64,000 nt of DNA from CAYMEV01 sp964389675 [NCBI: uncultured Candidatus Sumerlaeota bacterium] (GTDB lineage: Bacteria; CAYMEV01). The position numbers were made by a program, and so were the translations under genes. Under the pieces are notes generated by a model. It did no database searches. It was not told where the DNA came from and saw nothing but the letters and a program-made list of their open reading frames with translations. The stretch covers positions 149,765 to 213,764 of the forward strand of contig CAYMEV010000001.1 in the NCBI GenBank assembly GCA_964389675.1, given 5' to 3'. Shown in pieces: positions 1-8,571 of the stretch (position 1 is its first letter; every line of letters begins with the position of its first letter).

Positions 1-212
1 TTTTCCGCGTTAATGAGATCTCCTGATATAAAGGTTTTTAAGGAAGACTGTATATAGACTGATTCCTCAGGTGTAGGAGATATGATAAGCACAGGGCTTC
101 TGTATTTTTCGTATGCCTGCAGGGCTATAAGGGATTTCAGCTTGGAATTGCCAACTACAATATCAGCGTTTTCCCCCGGCAGCAAGCTGAAAAAGGATTC
201 AGGTCCCTTCAT
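1..212 (-). CDS. mfd: Start of a transcription-repair coupling factor-like protein (partial)
   Basis: This is an open frame that starts with ATG at 212 and runs off the left edge of the window, so only about the first 70 residues are visible. Those residues contain a degenerate P-loop-like strand and helix (VVGNSKLKSLIALQAY) followed by a second strand (PVLIISPTPEES). That pattern matches the N-terminal UvrB-homology module of Mfd, whose P-loop is also degenerate. Mfd removes stalled RNA polymerase and recruits UvrA. The ATG overlaps the stop of the upstream lipoprotein gene (ATGA), so the two are probably translated together. The helicase motifs lie outside the window, so the assignment is only moderate. 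Confidence 0.45.
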   Translation of the reverse strand, partial: MKGPESFFSLLPGENADIVVGNSKLKSLIALQAYEKYRSPVLIISPTPEESVYIQSSLKTFISGDLINAE

Positions 213-856
213 GGCTTAAGCTGTATAGCCATCTCCCTGACAATCTTGTTTATACCTGCCTTCAGGCCTGCAAGAATAACTTCATGTTTGCTGTTCTTGA
301 GCTTTATTGTATGTTTCGCAGAGATTACGGTGTTCCTGTCATTTGAATCGATAATTTCCACTTCAATAGAAAACTTTGGTTTCTCGCTCAGGGAACTGTC
401 AACAAAAAATTGTGTCTGGCACCCATCGAGGCATATTATTGCCCCTGACAGTATGTATTTTGTATCAGGCGGATATAACCCTGTCTGGCGGTCAATAGAG
501 GAAAATATGCCTGTCCCCTTAAGTTCATCCGATATATAATCACCTGTAACCCTCTTTAGATCAATCCTTATCAGGTCATCATCATAAAGCTCATAATCAT
601 CGTTCCCTATAAAGACAAAATCAGGTATATATACTGCAGAATCAGACTCTACTGCATCTTTCCCCATATAGAACCAGTCTATGGCCTCTCCATGCTCTAA
701 CTGCTCATAATCCCTTATAATGCCAGTCCTTTCCTCGAATGATACAAACTGCTTTCTGCTGGAACATGCTGATAAAAAGGGAATTAATAAAAATATAAAC
801 AGGCCAAGGCTGATAAAGATTCTTTTTTTAATTAAATTAAAATGGTATAACTTCAT
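209..856 (-). CDS. Predicted outer-envelope lipoprotein, possibly DUF3313-like
   Basis: A hydrophobic signal segment ends in a lipobox (FLSAC followed by SS), so the protein should be lipid-anchored. The mature part is about 185 residues. Its opening (RTGIIRDYEQL, then a tyrosine- and acid-rich stretch) resembles DUF3313 lipoproteins, but this is a weak match by eye. I chose the ATG at 856, the third of three consecutive ATG codons, because it has the best spacing from the AAGGA at the end of ssb. That start lies inside the last codons of ssb, which implies translational coupling. Its function is unknown. Confidence 0.6.
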   Translation of the reverse strand: MKLYHFNLIKKRIFISLGLFIFLLIPFLSACSSRKQFVSFEERTGIIRDYEQLEHGEAIDWFYMGKDAVESDSAVYIPDFVFIGNDDYELYDDDLIRIDLKRVTGDYISDELKGTGIFSSIDRQTGLYPPDTKYILSGAIICLDGCQTQFFVDSSLSEKPKFSIEVEIIDSNDRNTVISAKHTIKLKNSKHEVILAGLKAGINKIVREMAIQLKP

Positions 857-1283
857 CATCATCCTTCGTGTCATCTTCAGGCTGTGTATCATCCTTGAAA
901 CCCTCATCTGAGGATTCCCCTCTGGAATATTCCCTCGTTTCCCTTCTATCGGACTGAAGGATCATTACCGTATTGGCATTGACCTCGAAGATCTTTCTTT
1001 TATTGCCGTTCTGGTCCGTATATTCCCTTGATCTCAAAGAACCTTCGACATAGACCAGATTGCCCTTTGCAAGATATTCCTTAACAAACTGAGCTGTTTT
1101 ATCCCAGGTGACAACAGTGTGCCATTCTGTCCTCTCCTTCCTCTGTCCTGACTGGCTGTCAGTCCAGTAATCGGTGGTTGCAATATTCATTTTTGTAAGA
1201 GTCTTGCCTGTAGATGTTGTCATTGATTCCGGATCCCTTCCAAGCCTTCCGATAAGCTGAACCTTATTTAGATACTGAGCCAT
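837..1283 (-). CDS. ssb: Single-stranded DNA-binding protein
   Basis: This is a 148-residue protein with an N-terminal OB fold (NKVQLIGRLGRDPE, then the TEWHTVVTWD strand and the GSLRSREY turn). A low-complexity acidic linker follows, and the C-terminal acidic tip is DDDEVIPF, the peptide that docks SSB partner proteins. The length is typical. SSB coats single-stranded DNA in replication, recombination and repair. The gene overlaps the 3' end of the upstream glycosyltransferase gene by about 20 bases and the start of the downstream lipoprotein gene. Confidence 0.96.
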   Translation of the reverse strand: MAQYLNKVQLIGRLGRDPESMTTSTGKTLTKMNIATTDYWTDSQSGQRKERTEWHTVVTWDKTAQFVKEYLAKGNLVYVEGSLRSREYTDQNGNKRKIFEVNANTVMILQSDRRETREYSRGESSDEGFKDDTQPEDDTKDDDEVIPF

Positions 1284-2253
1284 CCTTATCTTCCTCCTTT
1301 TCTATATGTTCAATTGACTTTATGTGAAATATGGGTTTGCTCTGGGATTCATAATAAATCCTTACCATCATCTCTGCAAGCAGGCCCAGAGCTATAAACT
1401 GAACCCCGACGATAAACATCATGACTCCAAGAAGAGCTATAGGATTTCTGTTGATATTCAGGTGCATGAAGTATTTCATGTAAACAGCAAGCAGCTCCAT
1501 TAAAAAGCTTAGTATAATAGCAGAAAGGCCGACGCCTCCAAAGATATAGATCGGGCCCTTGTGGAAACTCAGCAGGAATTTCACTGTAATAAGGTCAAGA
1601 ACAACCTTGAAGGTCCTTCCCAGGCCATATTTGCTCTTACCTGAGCTCCTGGGCCTGTGGACAACCTCTGCTTCAGTTATCTTTGCTCCTACCCATGAGC
1701 ATAATGCGGGCAGAAACCTGTGCATTTCCCCGTACAGCTTAATACTCTGAATAACGTTCCGCCTGTAGACTTTAAGACTGCATCCGTAATCATGCAGTTT
1801 TACCCCGGTAATCCTTGATATAACCCAGTTAGCAATCCTTGATGGCAAAATCCTTGTAAGAAATCTGTCCTTTCTGTCCTTCCTCCATCCGGAGACAATA
1901 TCATAGCCTTCTTCTGCCTTTTGAATCAGTTTGGGTATCTCCATTGGAGGATTCTGGAGATCACCGTCGATAGGGACAATATATCTGCCCTCCGCATGAT
2001 GTATTCCTGCAGCCATTGCAGATGTCTGCCCGAAATTCCTCCTGAAATCTATAATCTTTATGCCATCAAAATTATAGTTTTTGAGCTCACTTCTAAGAAT
2101 CTCAAGTGTTCTGTCCGTACTGCCGTCATTAATAAACAGGATCTCTGTTCTGTAGTCCACAGACCCGGAAAACTGATATAATTCCTCTAAAAGGGATATT
2201 ATATTTGATTCTTCATTGTAAAGCGGAATAATGACTGAAACTAGATATTCCAT
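1264..2253 (-). CDS. Polyprenyl-phosphate glycosyltransferase, GT2 (DPM1/GtrB-like)
   Basis: The N-terminal GT-A domain (about residues 1-230) shows VSVIIPLYNEE, a DGSTD nucleotide-binding motif and DGDLQNPP, a metal-binding DxD-type motif. Two C-terminal membrane segments (about 235-260 and 270-300) give the layout of DPM1/GtrB/ArnC-type enzymes. Such enzymes transfer a sugar from a nucleotide sugar to undecaprenyl phosphate on the cytoplasmic side. The acceptor and sugar cannot be read from the sequence, and no glycan cluster surrounds it. The gene overlaps ssb, so the two are probably cotranscribed. Confidence 0.88.
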   Translation of the reverse strand: MEYLVSVIIPLYNEESNIISLLEELYQFSGSVDYRTEILFINDGSTDRTLEILRSELKNYNFDGIKIIDFRRNFGQTSAMAAGIHHAEGRYIVPIDGDLQNPPMEIPKLIQKAEEGYDIVSGWRKDRKDRFLTRILPSRIANWVISRITGVKLHDYGCSLKVYRRNVIQSIKLYGEMHRFLPALCSWVGAKITEAEVVHRPRSSGKSKYGLGRTFKVVLDLITVKFLLSFHKGPIYIFGGVGLSAIILSFLMELLAVYMKYFMHLNINRNPIALLGVMMFIVGVQFIALGLLAEMMVRIYYESQSKPIFHIKSIEHIEKEEDKDGSVSK

Positions 2254-2302
2254 AAAATAACTTGTTATCCCCTTTGCCTGCTAAGTCAATAAAATTATGG
2301 CC

Positions 2303-3316
2303 TCAGGGCTCCTTTATTATATCTGAACCCTTTTTCATCATCTCTATGATATGGAGGTCATACGGGCATTTCTTTTCACATTCCCCGCATTTGATGCAGT
2401 CGTCAAATTTTTTTTCAAGGGCTGAAAGCCTCTGCAGTACCCAGTCCTTAAGCTTATATCTCTCCCAGTATGCAATAAGCAGAAGAAGAAACGGAATATT
2501 AAGCCCCTGAGGGCATGGCATGCAATATTCGCATCTTCTGCAGAACTCACCTTTCCATAGGTCCCTTTCCTCCAGAAGAGCAGACATCTCACTTTCATCA
2601 AGCCCCCTTATCTCCGGCAAAACGGAAAGGTTCCTGTCGACCTGTTCCGGGCTGTCCATACCGCAGACAGCAATATCGGTGCCATTATTAAGTATATACC
2701 TGAGGTTCAGCTCAATCTTTTTAAGCGCCCCCCCGGCTATCGGTTTCATGGCAATGACAGGAATACCCATCGATGAAGCCAGGGGCAGGAGTTCTTCCTC
2801 GCAGCCTGTTTCAATTATATTATGGGGTACCTGCACAGAACCGAACAAATTTGTCTTCAGGGCTTCAGCAAGCATGTGAGGAATATGCCCGGTAATTCCC
2901 ACATGAATTATCTTTTTTGATCTTTTTGCTTCCATCATAGCCCTTAATGCCCCGCTTTGCATGTCTATGGCCTTTTCAAGGTCTTCGGCTTTATTAATGC
3001 AGTGAAGCTGGTACAGATGAATTTTGTCCTGCTTAAGCTCATTAAGTGAAATTTCGATATCCCTTTTCATATCAGAGTAGGTCCTGGCCATCGATTTGGT
3101 GGCAATAAATATTTCTTCGCCGTATTCTTCCAATGCCAGGCCTGTCTTGCTCTCGGAATCCGTATAGCCCCTGGCTGTATCGATGAAGTTTATCCCCCTT
3201 GAAAAAGCATATAAAAGCAGTTTAACTGCATCCAGCTCATTCAGCCTCTGTATAGGTATGCCTCCAAACCCTATTCTAAAAAGCCTGCTTTTTATGGTAT
3301 TTCTAAAAATATCCAT
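2303..3316 (-). CDS. Aldo/keto reductase with C-terminal 4Fe-4S ferredoxin domain
   Basis: This 337-residue protein has an aldo/keto reductase TIM barrel with the FIDTARGYTDSE active-site segment (Asp and Tyr of the tetrad), a lysine in IATKSM and a histidine in YQLHCI. A cysteine-rich tail follows: CRRCEYCMPCPQGLNIP and then CIKCGECEKKCPYDLHI. This architecture is common in strict anaerobes, and its substrates are mostly unknown. The tail suggests electron transfer through Fe-S clusters rather than simple NADPH chemistry. An SD-like GGAAGG sits unusually close to the ATG at 3316. Confidence 0.88.
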   Translation of the reverse strand: MDIFRNTIKSRLFRIGFGGIPIQRLNELDAVKLLLYAFSRGINFIDTARGYTDSESKTGLALEEYGEEIFIATKSMARTYSDMKRDIEISLNELKQDKIHLYQLHCINKAEDLEKAIDMQSGALRAMMEAKRSKKIIHVGITGHIPHMLAEALKTNLFGSVQVPHNIIETGCEEELLPLASSMGIPVIAMKPIAGGALKKIELNLRYILNNGTDIAVCGMDSPEQVDRNLSVLPEIRGLDESEMSALLEERDLWKGEFCRRCEYCMPCPQGLNIPFLLLLIAYWERYKLKDWVLQRLSALEKKFDDCIKCGECEKKCPYDLHIIEMMKKGSDIIKEP

Positions 3317-3345
3317 TCCTTCCGCCCCGTCTGCATTGTTTTTTA

Positions 3346-3609
3346 TTAATAATATTTCAGTTTTATACTGCTCTCATCCACCTTTTCCACTGACAGCACA
3401 AATGCACTGCTTGTAAGAGCAAGGTCCTCGAGCAGTTTTCTGGTATCCTTAAGGAAAAAGCCTGTTACATATATGCTTAACTGGCTGTTTTTTCTTGAGC
3501 ATTTATCCAGAAAACAGAGGTTGTCATATCCCTCCAGGATAAATCTCAGATATACTATGTCCATGTCCTCTATATCAAGGTTTATCCTGTACCAGATAAC
3601 TTTCAGCAT
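3346..3609 (-). CDS. Small DUF4911-like protein
   Basis: This is an 87-residue protein with the pattern I associate with DUF4911: a basic N-terminal strand, DIVYLRFILEGYDNL, a middle strand, then LLEDLAL and a C-terminal strand. There is no signal peptide and no catalytic motif. I prefer the ATG at 3609 to the TTG one codon upstream. It sits 18 bases downstream of the PyrD-like gene on the same strand and is probably cotranscribed with it. Its function is unknown and the family call is by eye. Confidence 0.55.
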   Translation of the reverse strand: MLKVIWYRINLDIEDMDIVYLRFILEGYDNLCFLDKCSRKNSQLSIYVTGFFLKDTRKLLEDLALTSSAFVLSVEKVDESSIKLKYY

Positions 3610-3627
3610 CAAAGATGAAAGATGCCT

Positions 3628-4611
3628 TTATTCTATTCCAACAAGGGCTTTTATGTACTGCAGTCTGTGATAAAGTTCAGGCTTATCACTCTGTTTCTGT
3701 GATAATTTACCCTTGAAATCATTGATAGTGTTGAATCCCTTTCTTTCCATCCATGCTGATATCTCCTCCAGTATTCTGCCAATAGTCTCAAGTCCGTTGA
3801 TATACAGGGTTGAGCATATCTGGACAGCACATGCACCTGCAAGGATCTGCTTTATGACCCCTTCTGATGTGTGAATTCCCCTTGCTGCAGCTATATCACA
3901 TTTCAGTATGCCTGACAGTATCGCAGTCCATCTCAGGGACAGGCTGATCTCATCAGGGGAGCTGAACCTGTTGCCGGCAACAACTTTTAACCCATCAGTA
4001 TCTATATCAAACTGGTAAAAGCGGTTGAATATGACAACAGCACCAGCGCCTGCAGCTTTCAGTCCATGTGCAAAGCTTGGAAGGGAACTGAAATGAGGCC
4101 CTATCTTTATTGCTATCGGGATGCTGATAGATTTCTTAAGATTCTCTATCACTGCAATAAACTCCTCCTCAACCATGGATGAGTCATAGAGCAGGCCCTT
4201 GTTAATAGTAGCCATATTTATCTCAATTGCATCGGCTCCTGCAGATTCAATCTGTCTTGCATATCTGAGCCATCCCTTTGATGAAACGCAGTTCAGGCTG
4301 GCAATGATGGGGATATCAGTATATTTTTTTGCTTCTTTTATGAGTTTTATATAGTTTTCCGGCCCCAGGCTCATGCCTATATTTTTTACATACTCAAAGG
4401 CCTCTGTATGCCAGGAGGGCAGCGAATAGCTTTCTATCTCATCTCTGTCTGCAAAGATCTGCTCTTCGAATAATGACTTGAGCACTATAGCACCTGCTCC
4501 TGCTTCATAGCACTTCCTGACCCCTTCAATTTTTCCTGTCATACCGCAACTTGCAACAATTATAGGATTTTTGAGTTCAAAACCCAGATACCTGGTTTTA
4601 AGGTTCTCCAT
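3628..4611 (-). CDS. Dihydroorotate dehydrogenase-like flavoprotein
   Basis: This 327-residue FMN-binding TIM barrel begins LGFELKNPIIVASCGMTG, the typical start of class 1 dihydroorotate dehydrogenases. It has a lysine at AIVLKSLFEEQI, ASLNCVS, EINMAT and AIKIGPHF. It lacks a clear active-site serine/cysteine loop of the PyrD type and has no pyrimidine genes around it. It fits the 'dihydroorotate dehydrogenase-like' group often linked to other redox genes. The start at 4611 (MENLKTRY) is preceded by AAGGAG nine bases upstream. The ATG at 4620 overlaps that site and is rejected. Confidence 0.82.
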   Translation of the reverse strand: MENLKTRYLGFELKNPIIVASCGMTGKIEGVRKCYEAGAGAIVLKSLFEEQIFADRDEIESYSLPSWHTEAFEYVKNIGMSLGPENYIKLIKEAKKYTDIPIIASLNCVSSKGWLRYARQIESAGADAIEINMATINKGLLYDSSMVEEEFIAVIENLKKSISIPIAIKIGPHFSSLPSFAHGLKAAGAGAVVIFNRFYQFDIDTDGLKVVAGNRFSSPDEISLSLRWTAILSGILKCDIAAARGIHTSEGVIKQILAGACAVQICSTLYINGLETIGRILEEISAWMERKGFNTINDFKGKLSQKQSDKPELYHRLQYIKALVGIE

Positions 4612-4856
4612 TATAAGCATCTCCTTATAATTTAATGATTTTATCCAAAGATAATATATCATATATTAAAAAAAATAAAAGAGGCAAATCAAATTATTTG
4701 GGCAGGCATATAATTGGGGGCCTGCTTCAGGGGAATATATGTTATGAACCATAAAACCCTGGAATTTATTTTTATCTTTTTATTTTTGTTAGATTTTATA
4801 TTGTTTATTAATAATATATGTCATAAAATCTATGTTTTACAAAGGCAGGTGATTCT

Positions 4857-6101
4857 ATGAAAAAAGAATGGTATATCAGCAGATTTGAAAAAAAGGTAAA
4901 CAGCCATATCAGAGGGATAATCGAGAGTATTAAGATCCCTTCCTTCAATAAAAGGGATATATTCTCAGGCATCACTAAAGAATATTCCTATCTTAATACA
5001 GCCGGAATAGGCCCTGCTTTGACTATTGCTCTGCAGGAGACTTTCAGGTATAATGAATTTCTTTCAGGCCTCGGGATGCTTTCCGCTGAAGGGCTCGCTC
5101 ATTATGAGCTTGCACCTGAAATATTCAAGGAATATATTTCAGGCATGCTGAATTGCGGGCCTGAGGAGATAACCTTCTTTGAAAACAGCTCACAGGCCAT
5201 AAATGTTATTCTGAACAGCATAGAACTTAATAATAAGGATATAATACTTACCAGCGACCAGGAACATCCTTCAGGCTATCTTCCTTTAAAGAGGCTTTCT
5301 GAAAATATTGGCATTTCATTATTCTTCATACCCTGTAAGAAACCGGTGAGCTTCATAAAGAATTTCGAGAATATATACAGGCTTTCCAGGGATAAAATAA
5401 AGCTGGTTTTCTTAAGCCTCGCTTCCTACAGCAGCGGAAACATACTGCCAATCAAGGATATTATTTCCATCATTGACAGGTCAAAGACACTTATATTCAT
5501 TGATGCAGCTCAGTATGCAGGCCTGCACAGAATAGACCTGAAGGATATGGATGTGGATTTCCTCAGTTTCCCTGGGCACAAATGGTACCATGCCCCGCTG
5601 GGCACAGGTGTTCTGTATGTAAACAAAAAAACCAGGGATAAGATCAGGCCTTCATGGGTATCCTATAACAGCGTGGTTGAATCGGACATCGAATCAGACA
5701 TAGAGTACAGGCGCGATGCAGGCTGTTTCATGTGCGGGACATGGGATATATCAAAATTTCTGGGATTAACAATATCAATGAAAATTATTGAGAAATACCT
5801 CCCTGATATAAGGGAATTCTATGAGGACACATTTAAAAAGGTATATAATATGGTCTCAGACATTCCCGGCCTTGTAGTAAATACAAGGCCTCAGCTTACT
5901 ACAAAGGGTATAATAGGGTTCAAGCACAAAAGCATTCTTCCGAAACTGCTCGAGCAGGAAGCTTATGAAAAAAATAAGCTGATAATCAAAGCGATCAGTT
6001 ATCCGGAAAAATTTCCATCAGTCAGGATAAGTCCCGGATTTATACATGGGATAGAGCCTCAGGACAACCTTTTCAAATTCTTGAGGGAACTGGAAAAATA
6101 A
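4857..6101 (+). CDS. PLP-dependent class V aminotransferase / cysteine desulfurase-like
   Basis: This 414-residue fold type I PLP enzyme shows YLNTAGIGP at the substrate entrance, ENSSQAINVIL, TSDQEHPSG (His stacking on PLP), IDAAQYAG (Asp to the pyridine nitrogen) and FPGHKWYHAPLGTG, where Lys forms the Schiff base. The overall layout is like SufS/NifS or kynureninase-type proteins. No catalytic cysteine loop of SufS is evident near the C terminus and no scaffold gene is adjacent. The substrate is therefore open. The stop overlaps the next ATG (TAATG), so translation is coupled to the CAP-domain gene. Confidence 0.85.
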   Translation: MKKEWYISRFEKKVNSHIRGIIESIKIPSFNKRDIFSGITKEYSYLNTAGIGPALTIALQETFRYNEFLSGLGMLSAEGLAHYELAPEIFKEYISGMLNCGPEEITFFENSSQAINVILNSIELNNKDIILTSDQEHPSGYLPLKRLSENIGISLFFIPCKKPVSFIKNFENIYRLSRDKIKLVFLSLASYSSGNILPIKDIISIIDRSKTLIFIDAAQYAGLHRIDLKDMDVDFLSFPGHKWYHAPLGTGVLYVNKKTRDKIRPSWVSYNSVVESDIESDIEYRRDAGCFMCGTWDISKFLGLTISMKIIEKYLPDIREFYEDTFKKVYNMVSDIPGLVVNTRPQLTTKGIIGFKHKSILPKLLEQEAYEKNKLIIKAISYPEKFPSVRISPGFIHGIEPQDNLFKFLRELEK

Positions 6102-6904
6102 TGCTGAGAATGCTTTTGCGAGGCCTTTCTTTCCATCTCTGCATATTATCTGCCTTCTCCCTTCTTGCATTTTCCACCGAAAATCCTGATAATATTCATG
6201 TTTTAAAACTTTTTGAACTGATAAACCAGACCAGGGCCTCCTATGGCTTAAACCGGCTTAAATACAGTGATACAGCTTCCAAAATAGCATACCTTCATTC
6301 TCTTGACATGATGAATAACAGCTTTATATCACACGTTTCATCAGACGGGAAAACCACAGAAGAAAGGATACTGTCAGAAGACAAGCTCTTTACAATAAGC
6401 CTGGGAGAGAATGTTGCAAGAGATTCAAGCATTGAGGGTGCCCATACTGCATTAATGAATTCTGCAGGCCACAGGAAAAACATACTTGCTTCGGACTGGA
6501 CCCATATAGGGTTAGGAATAGCAACAGGAAAAGATGGCCTGTTCTATATAACAGAAAATTTCATCAGACTGCCTTCAATCTATGAATTTGAGGATATGAA
6601 AATGATGGTTATGGACAGGTTTATCCGGAATGGTAATTTCAAATACAGCACAAACCTTGAATTATATGCGCGCAGCCAGACAGAGGAATATATAAGGACT
6701 GATGCTGTACCTTCAGTCTCAGCATCAGGCGGTTTCAGGAAAATAAGCCAGACTGCTTTTACAGTATCCCGGATAGAGGATACCTTCAGTGAAGCTGTTA
6801 AGGAGTCAGGTTTATATACATATCTGGGATTTTATGCTGTTTACCGCAAGGAAACAGGCAGTTTCGCGAGGCTGTACACCGTATACCTTTTTGCAAGCTA
6901 TTAG
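6101..6904 (+). CDS. Secreted CAP (SCP/PR1) domain protein
   Basis: A signal peptide (about residues 1-25) precedes a bacterial CAP domain at about 30-150. It shows LFELINQTRASYGL, an SLDMMNNSFISHVSSDG segment, SLGENVA, NSAGHRKNIL and HIGLGIA, including the usual conserved histidines and glutamate. About 110 C-terminal residues have no recognisable domain. CAP proteins are envelope or extracellular proteins of diverse, mostly unproven function. The gene is the second of three in a tight operon with murJ, which may hint at a role at the cell wall. Confidence 0.85.
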   Translation: MLRMLLRGLSFHLCILSAFSLLAFSTENPDNIHVLKLFELINQTRASYGLNRLKYSDTASKIAYLHSLDMMNNSFISHVSSDGKTTEERILSEDKLFTISLGENVARDSSIEGAHTALMNSAGHRKNILASDWTHIGLGIATGKDGLFYITENFIRLPSIYEFEDMKMMVMDRFIRNGNFKYSTNLELYARSQTEEYIRTDAVPSVSASGGFRKISQTAFTVSRIEDTFSEAVKESGLYTYLGFYAVYRKETGSFARLYTVYLFASY

Positions 6905-6915
6905 GAAAATGCTTT

Positions 6916-8508
6916 ATGAACCACAATGAAACAAACAGAAGTACCCTGAAGCTCATCCACGGCACTCTCATAAGCAAGGTATTCGGATTCCTGAGGGAAG
7001 TGATAATTGCAGCAAAATTTGGTGCAACAGCTGTTTCAGATGCATTTTTCCTGGCTCTTCAGATACCGGTCCTCTTCAGAAGAATATTGGGTGAAGAAAT
7101 GTTCGAAAAGACGATCATGCCAGTATTTGTCAACAAGCTTTCAAAGGACCGGAATAATGCCTGGAGATTCATTTCAACCCTTTTCTGGTATTCAGTACTG
7201 CTGTCAGTATTAACGGTAGCCTTCCTGTATGCGCTAAAAAAGCCACTCATTGGCTTAATAGCACCCGGCATCACAGACCCTGAGACTGTCCTTCTGATAA
7301 ACAGGATGGCTACATATATTATACCCTACCTTATACTGACAACGGTCTATTCCTTCCTGGGAACCATCTTCAATTTCACAAAAAGGCAGTTTATATTCTC
7401 CGTTGCGCCTGCAGTAAGCAATATTGCAATAATTGCCCTTATCCTTCTGTTTTATCCATATATAGAAGAATTAAGCCTTCCGGTCGGATTCCTCCTTGGC
7501 GGTGTATTCTATATAATTTTCCTGATCCCGTTCTTCATGACCAGAAGATACAGGGAGGATTATCTTCCCAGGCTCAGTTTCAGCTTGAGGAGGCCGTCAG
7601 CCGAGATTAAAACAGTCTCATCTGAATCCTTCTGGGTATTCATGCAGGCAATTTTAAATAAATCAGTGGAGCTGGTTGACAGAATAATAGCATCTTTCCT
7701 GATAACAGGGAGTATTTCAGGGCTATGGTACGCAAAGAGGCTGGAACAGCTGCCGTCCTCCATTATCTCGATGTCCATATCAAGGGCAATTCTTTCCAAT
7801 CTCTCTGACCACCATGCCAGAGAAAACTACCATGATTTTGGAGAGACCATAGTTTATGGAATAAAGCTCTGCATATCAGTCATAACCCCTGTCACAGTCT
7901 TGTTATGCCTCCTTGGAAAACCTGTAAGCATTTTTATATTTAAAAGGGGCGAATTTTCCGAAGCTGCGGCAGATATGACATCCCAGGCATTTATTGCATA
8001 TGGTATTGGTTTCCTTGCTGTTGCATTCTATAACCTTTTTTCAAGGACATATTCAGTGCTTGCAAAAAACAGGTTTACTGCTGTAATAATGCTTTTTGCC
8101 TCTTTAATGAACGTACTGCTGAGCATTCTCCTGGCGCAGACATTTCTAAAGCTTGCAGGCATTGCGCTTGCTTCATCTGTATCCTTCTATTTTGCTTCGA
8201 TCATTCTTTTTATACAGCTTAAAAAAGAGCTCAGAGCAATAGGCTACACTATTGACCTTAAAAAACTTGGGTTTTTTGCCTTCAAGATCGCAGCAAGCTG
8301 TTCCTTAATGGGAATTATTGTATTTTATTCATTCCGGATCATGCAAAGGCATCTGTATATATCATTAAGCCTTTTATACTTTGACATCGGCCTGCTTATT
8401 ATAATAACCGCTTCAGCTGTTTCGGGCCTTACCGCATTTATTCTTCTTTGCTGGTTTTTTGATATAAGGATCATAAAAAATCTTTTTAATATCTTGAAAA
8501 AAAATTAA
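6916..8508 (+). CDS. murJ: Lipid II flippase MurJ
   Basis: This 530-residue protein has about 14 membrane segments and a typical MurJ/MviN start (TLISKVFGFLREVIIAAKFG, then DAFFLALQIP with RRILGE). MurJ moves lipid II across the cytoplasmic membrane for peptidoglycan synthesis, so the cell should have a wall. The charged residues of the MviN cavity (the Arg of GFLRE and the Arg-Arg near LFRRILGEEMF) are visible. It begins 11 bases after the CAP gene and closes a three-gene operon. Confidence 0.93.
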   Translation: MNHNETNRSTLKLIHGTLISKVFGFLREVIIAAKFGATAVSDAFFLALQIPVLFRRILGEEMFEKTIMPVFVNKLSKDRNNAWRFISTLFWYSVLLSVLTVAFLYALKKPLIGLIAPGITDPETVLLINRMATYIIPYLILTTVYSFLGTIFNFTKRQFIFSVAPAVSNIAIIALILLFYPYIEELSLPVGFLLGGVFYIIFLIPFFMTRRYREDYLPRLSFSLRRPSAEIKTVSSESFWVFMQAILNKSVELVDRIIASFLITGSISGLWYAKRLEQLPSSIISMSISRAILSNLSDHHARENYHDFGETIVYGIKLCISVITPVTVLLCLLGKPVSIFIFKRGEFSEAAADMTSQAFIAYGIGFLAVAFYNLFSRTYSVLAKNRFTAVIMLFASLMNVLLSILLAQTFLKLAGIALASSVSFYFASIILFIQLKKELRAIGYTIDLKKLGFFAFKIAASCSLMGIIVFYSFRIMQRHLYISLSLLYFDIGLLIIITASAVSGLTAFILLCWFFDIRIIKNLFNILKKN

Positions 8509-8571
8509 ATTGCTGATAATATCCATAATTATTCTTAAACCTTAATTTATAATTATAAAGGAGATATGACC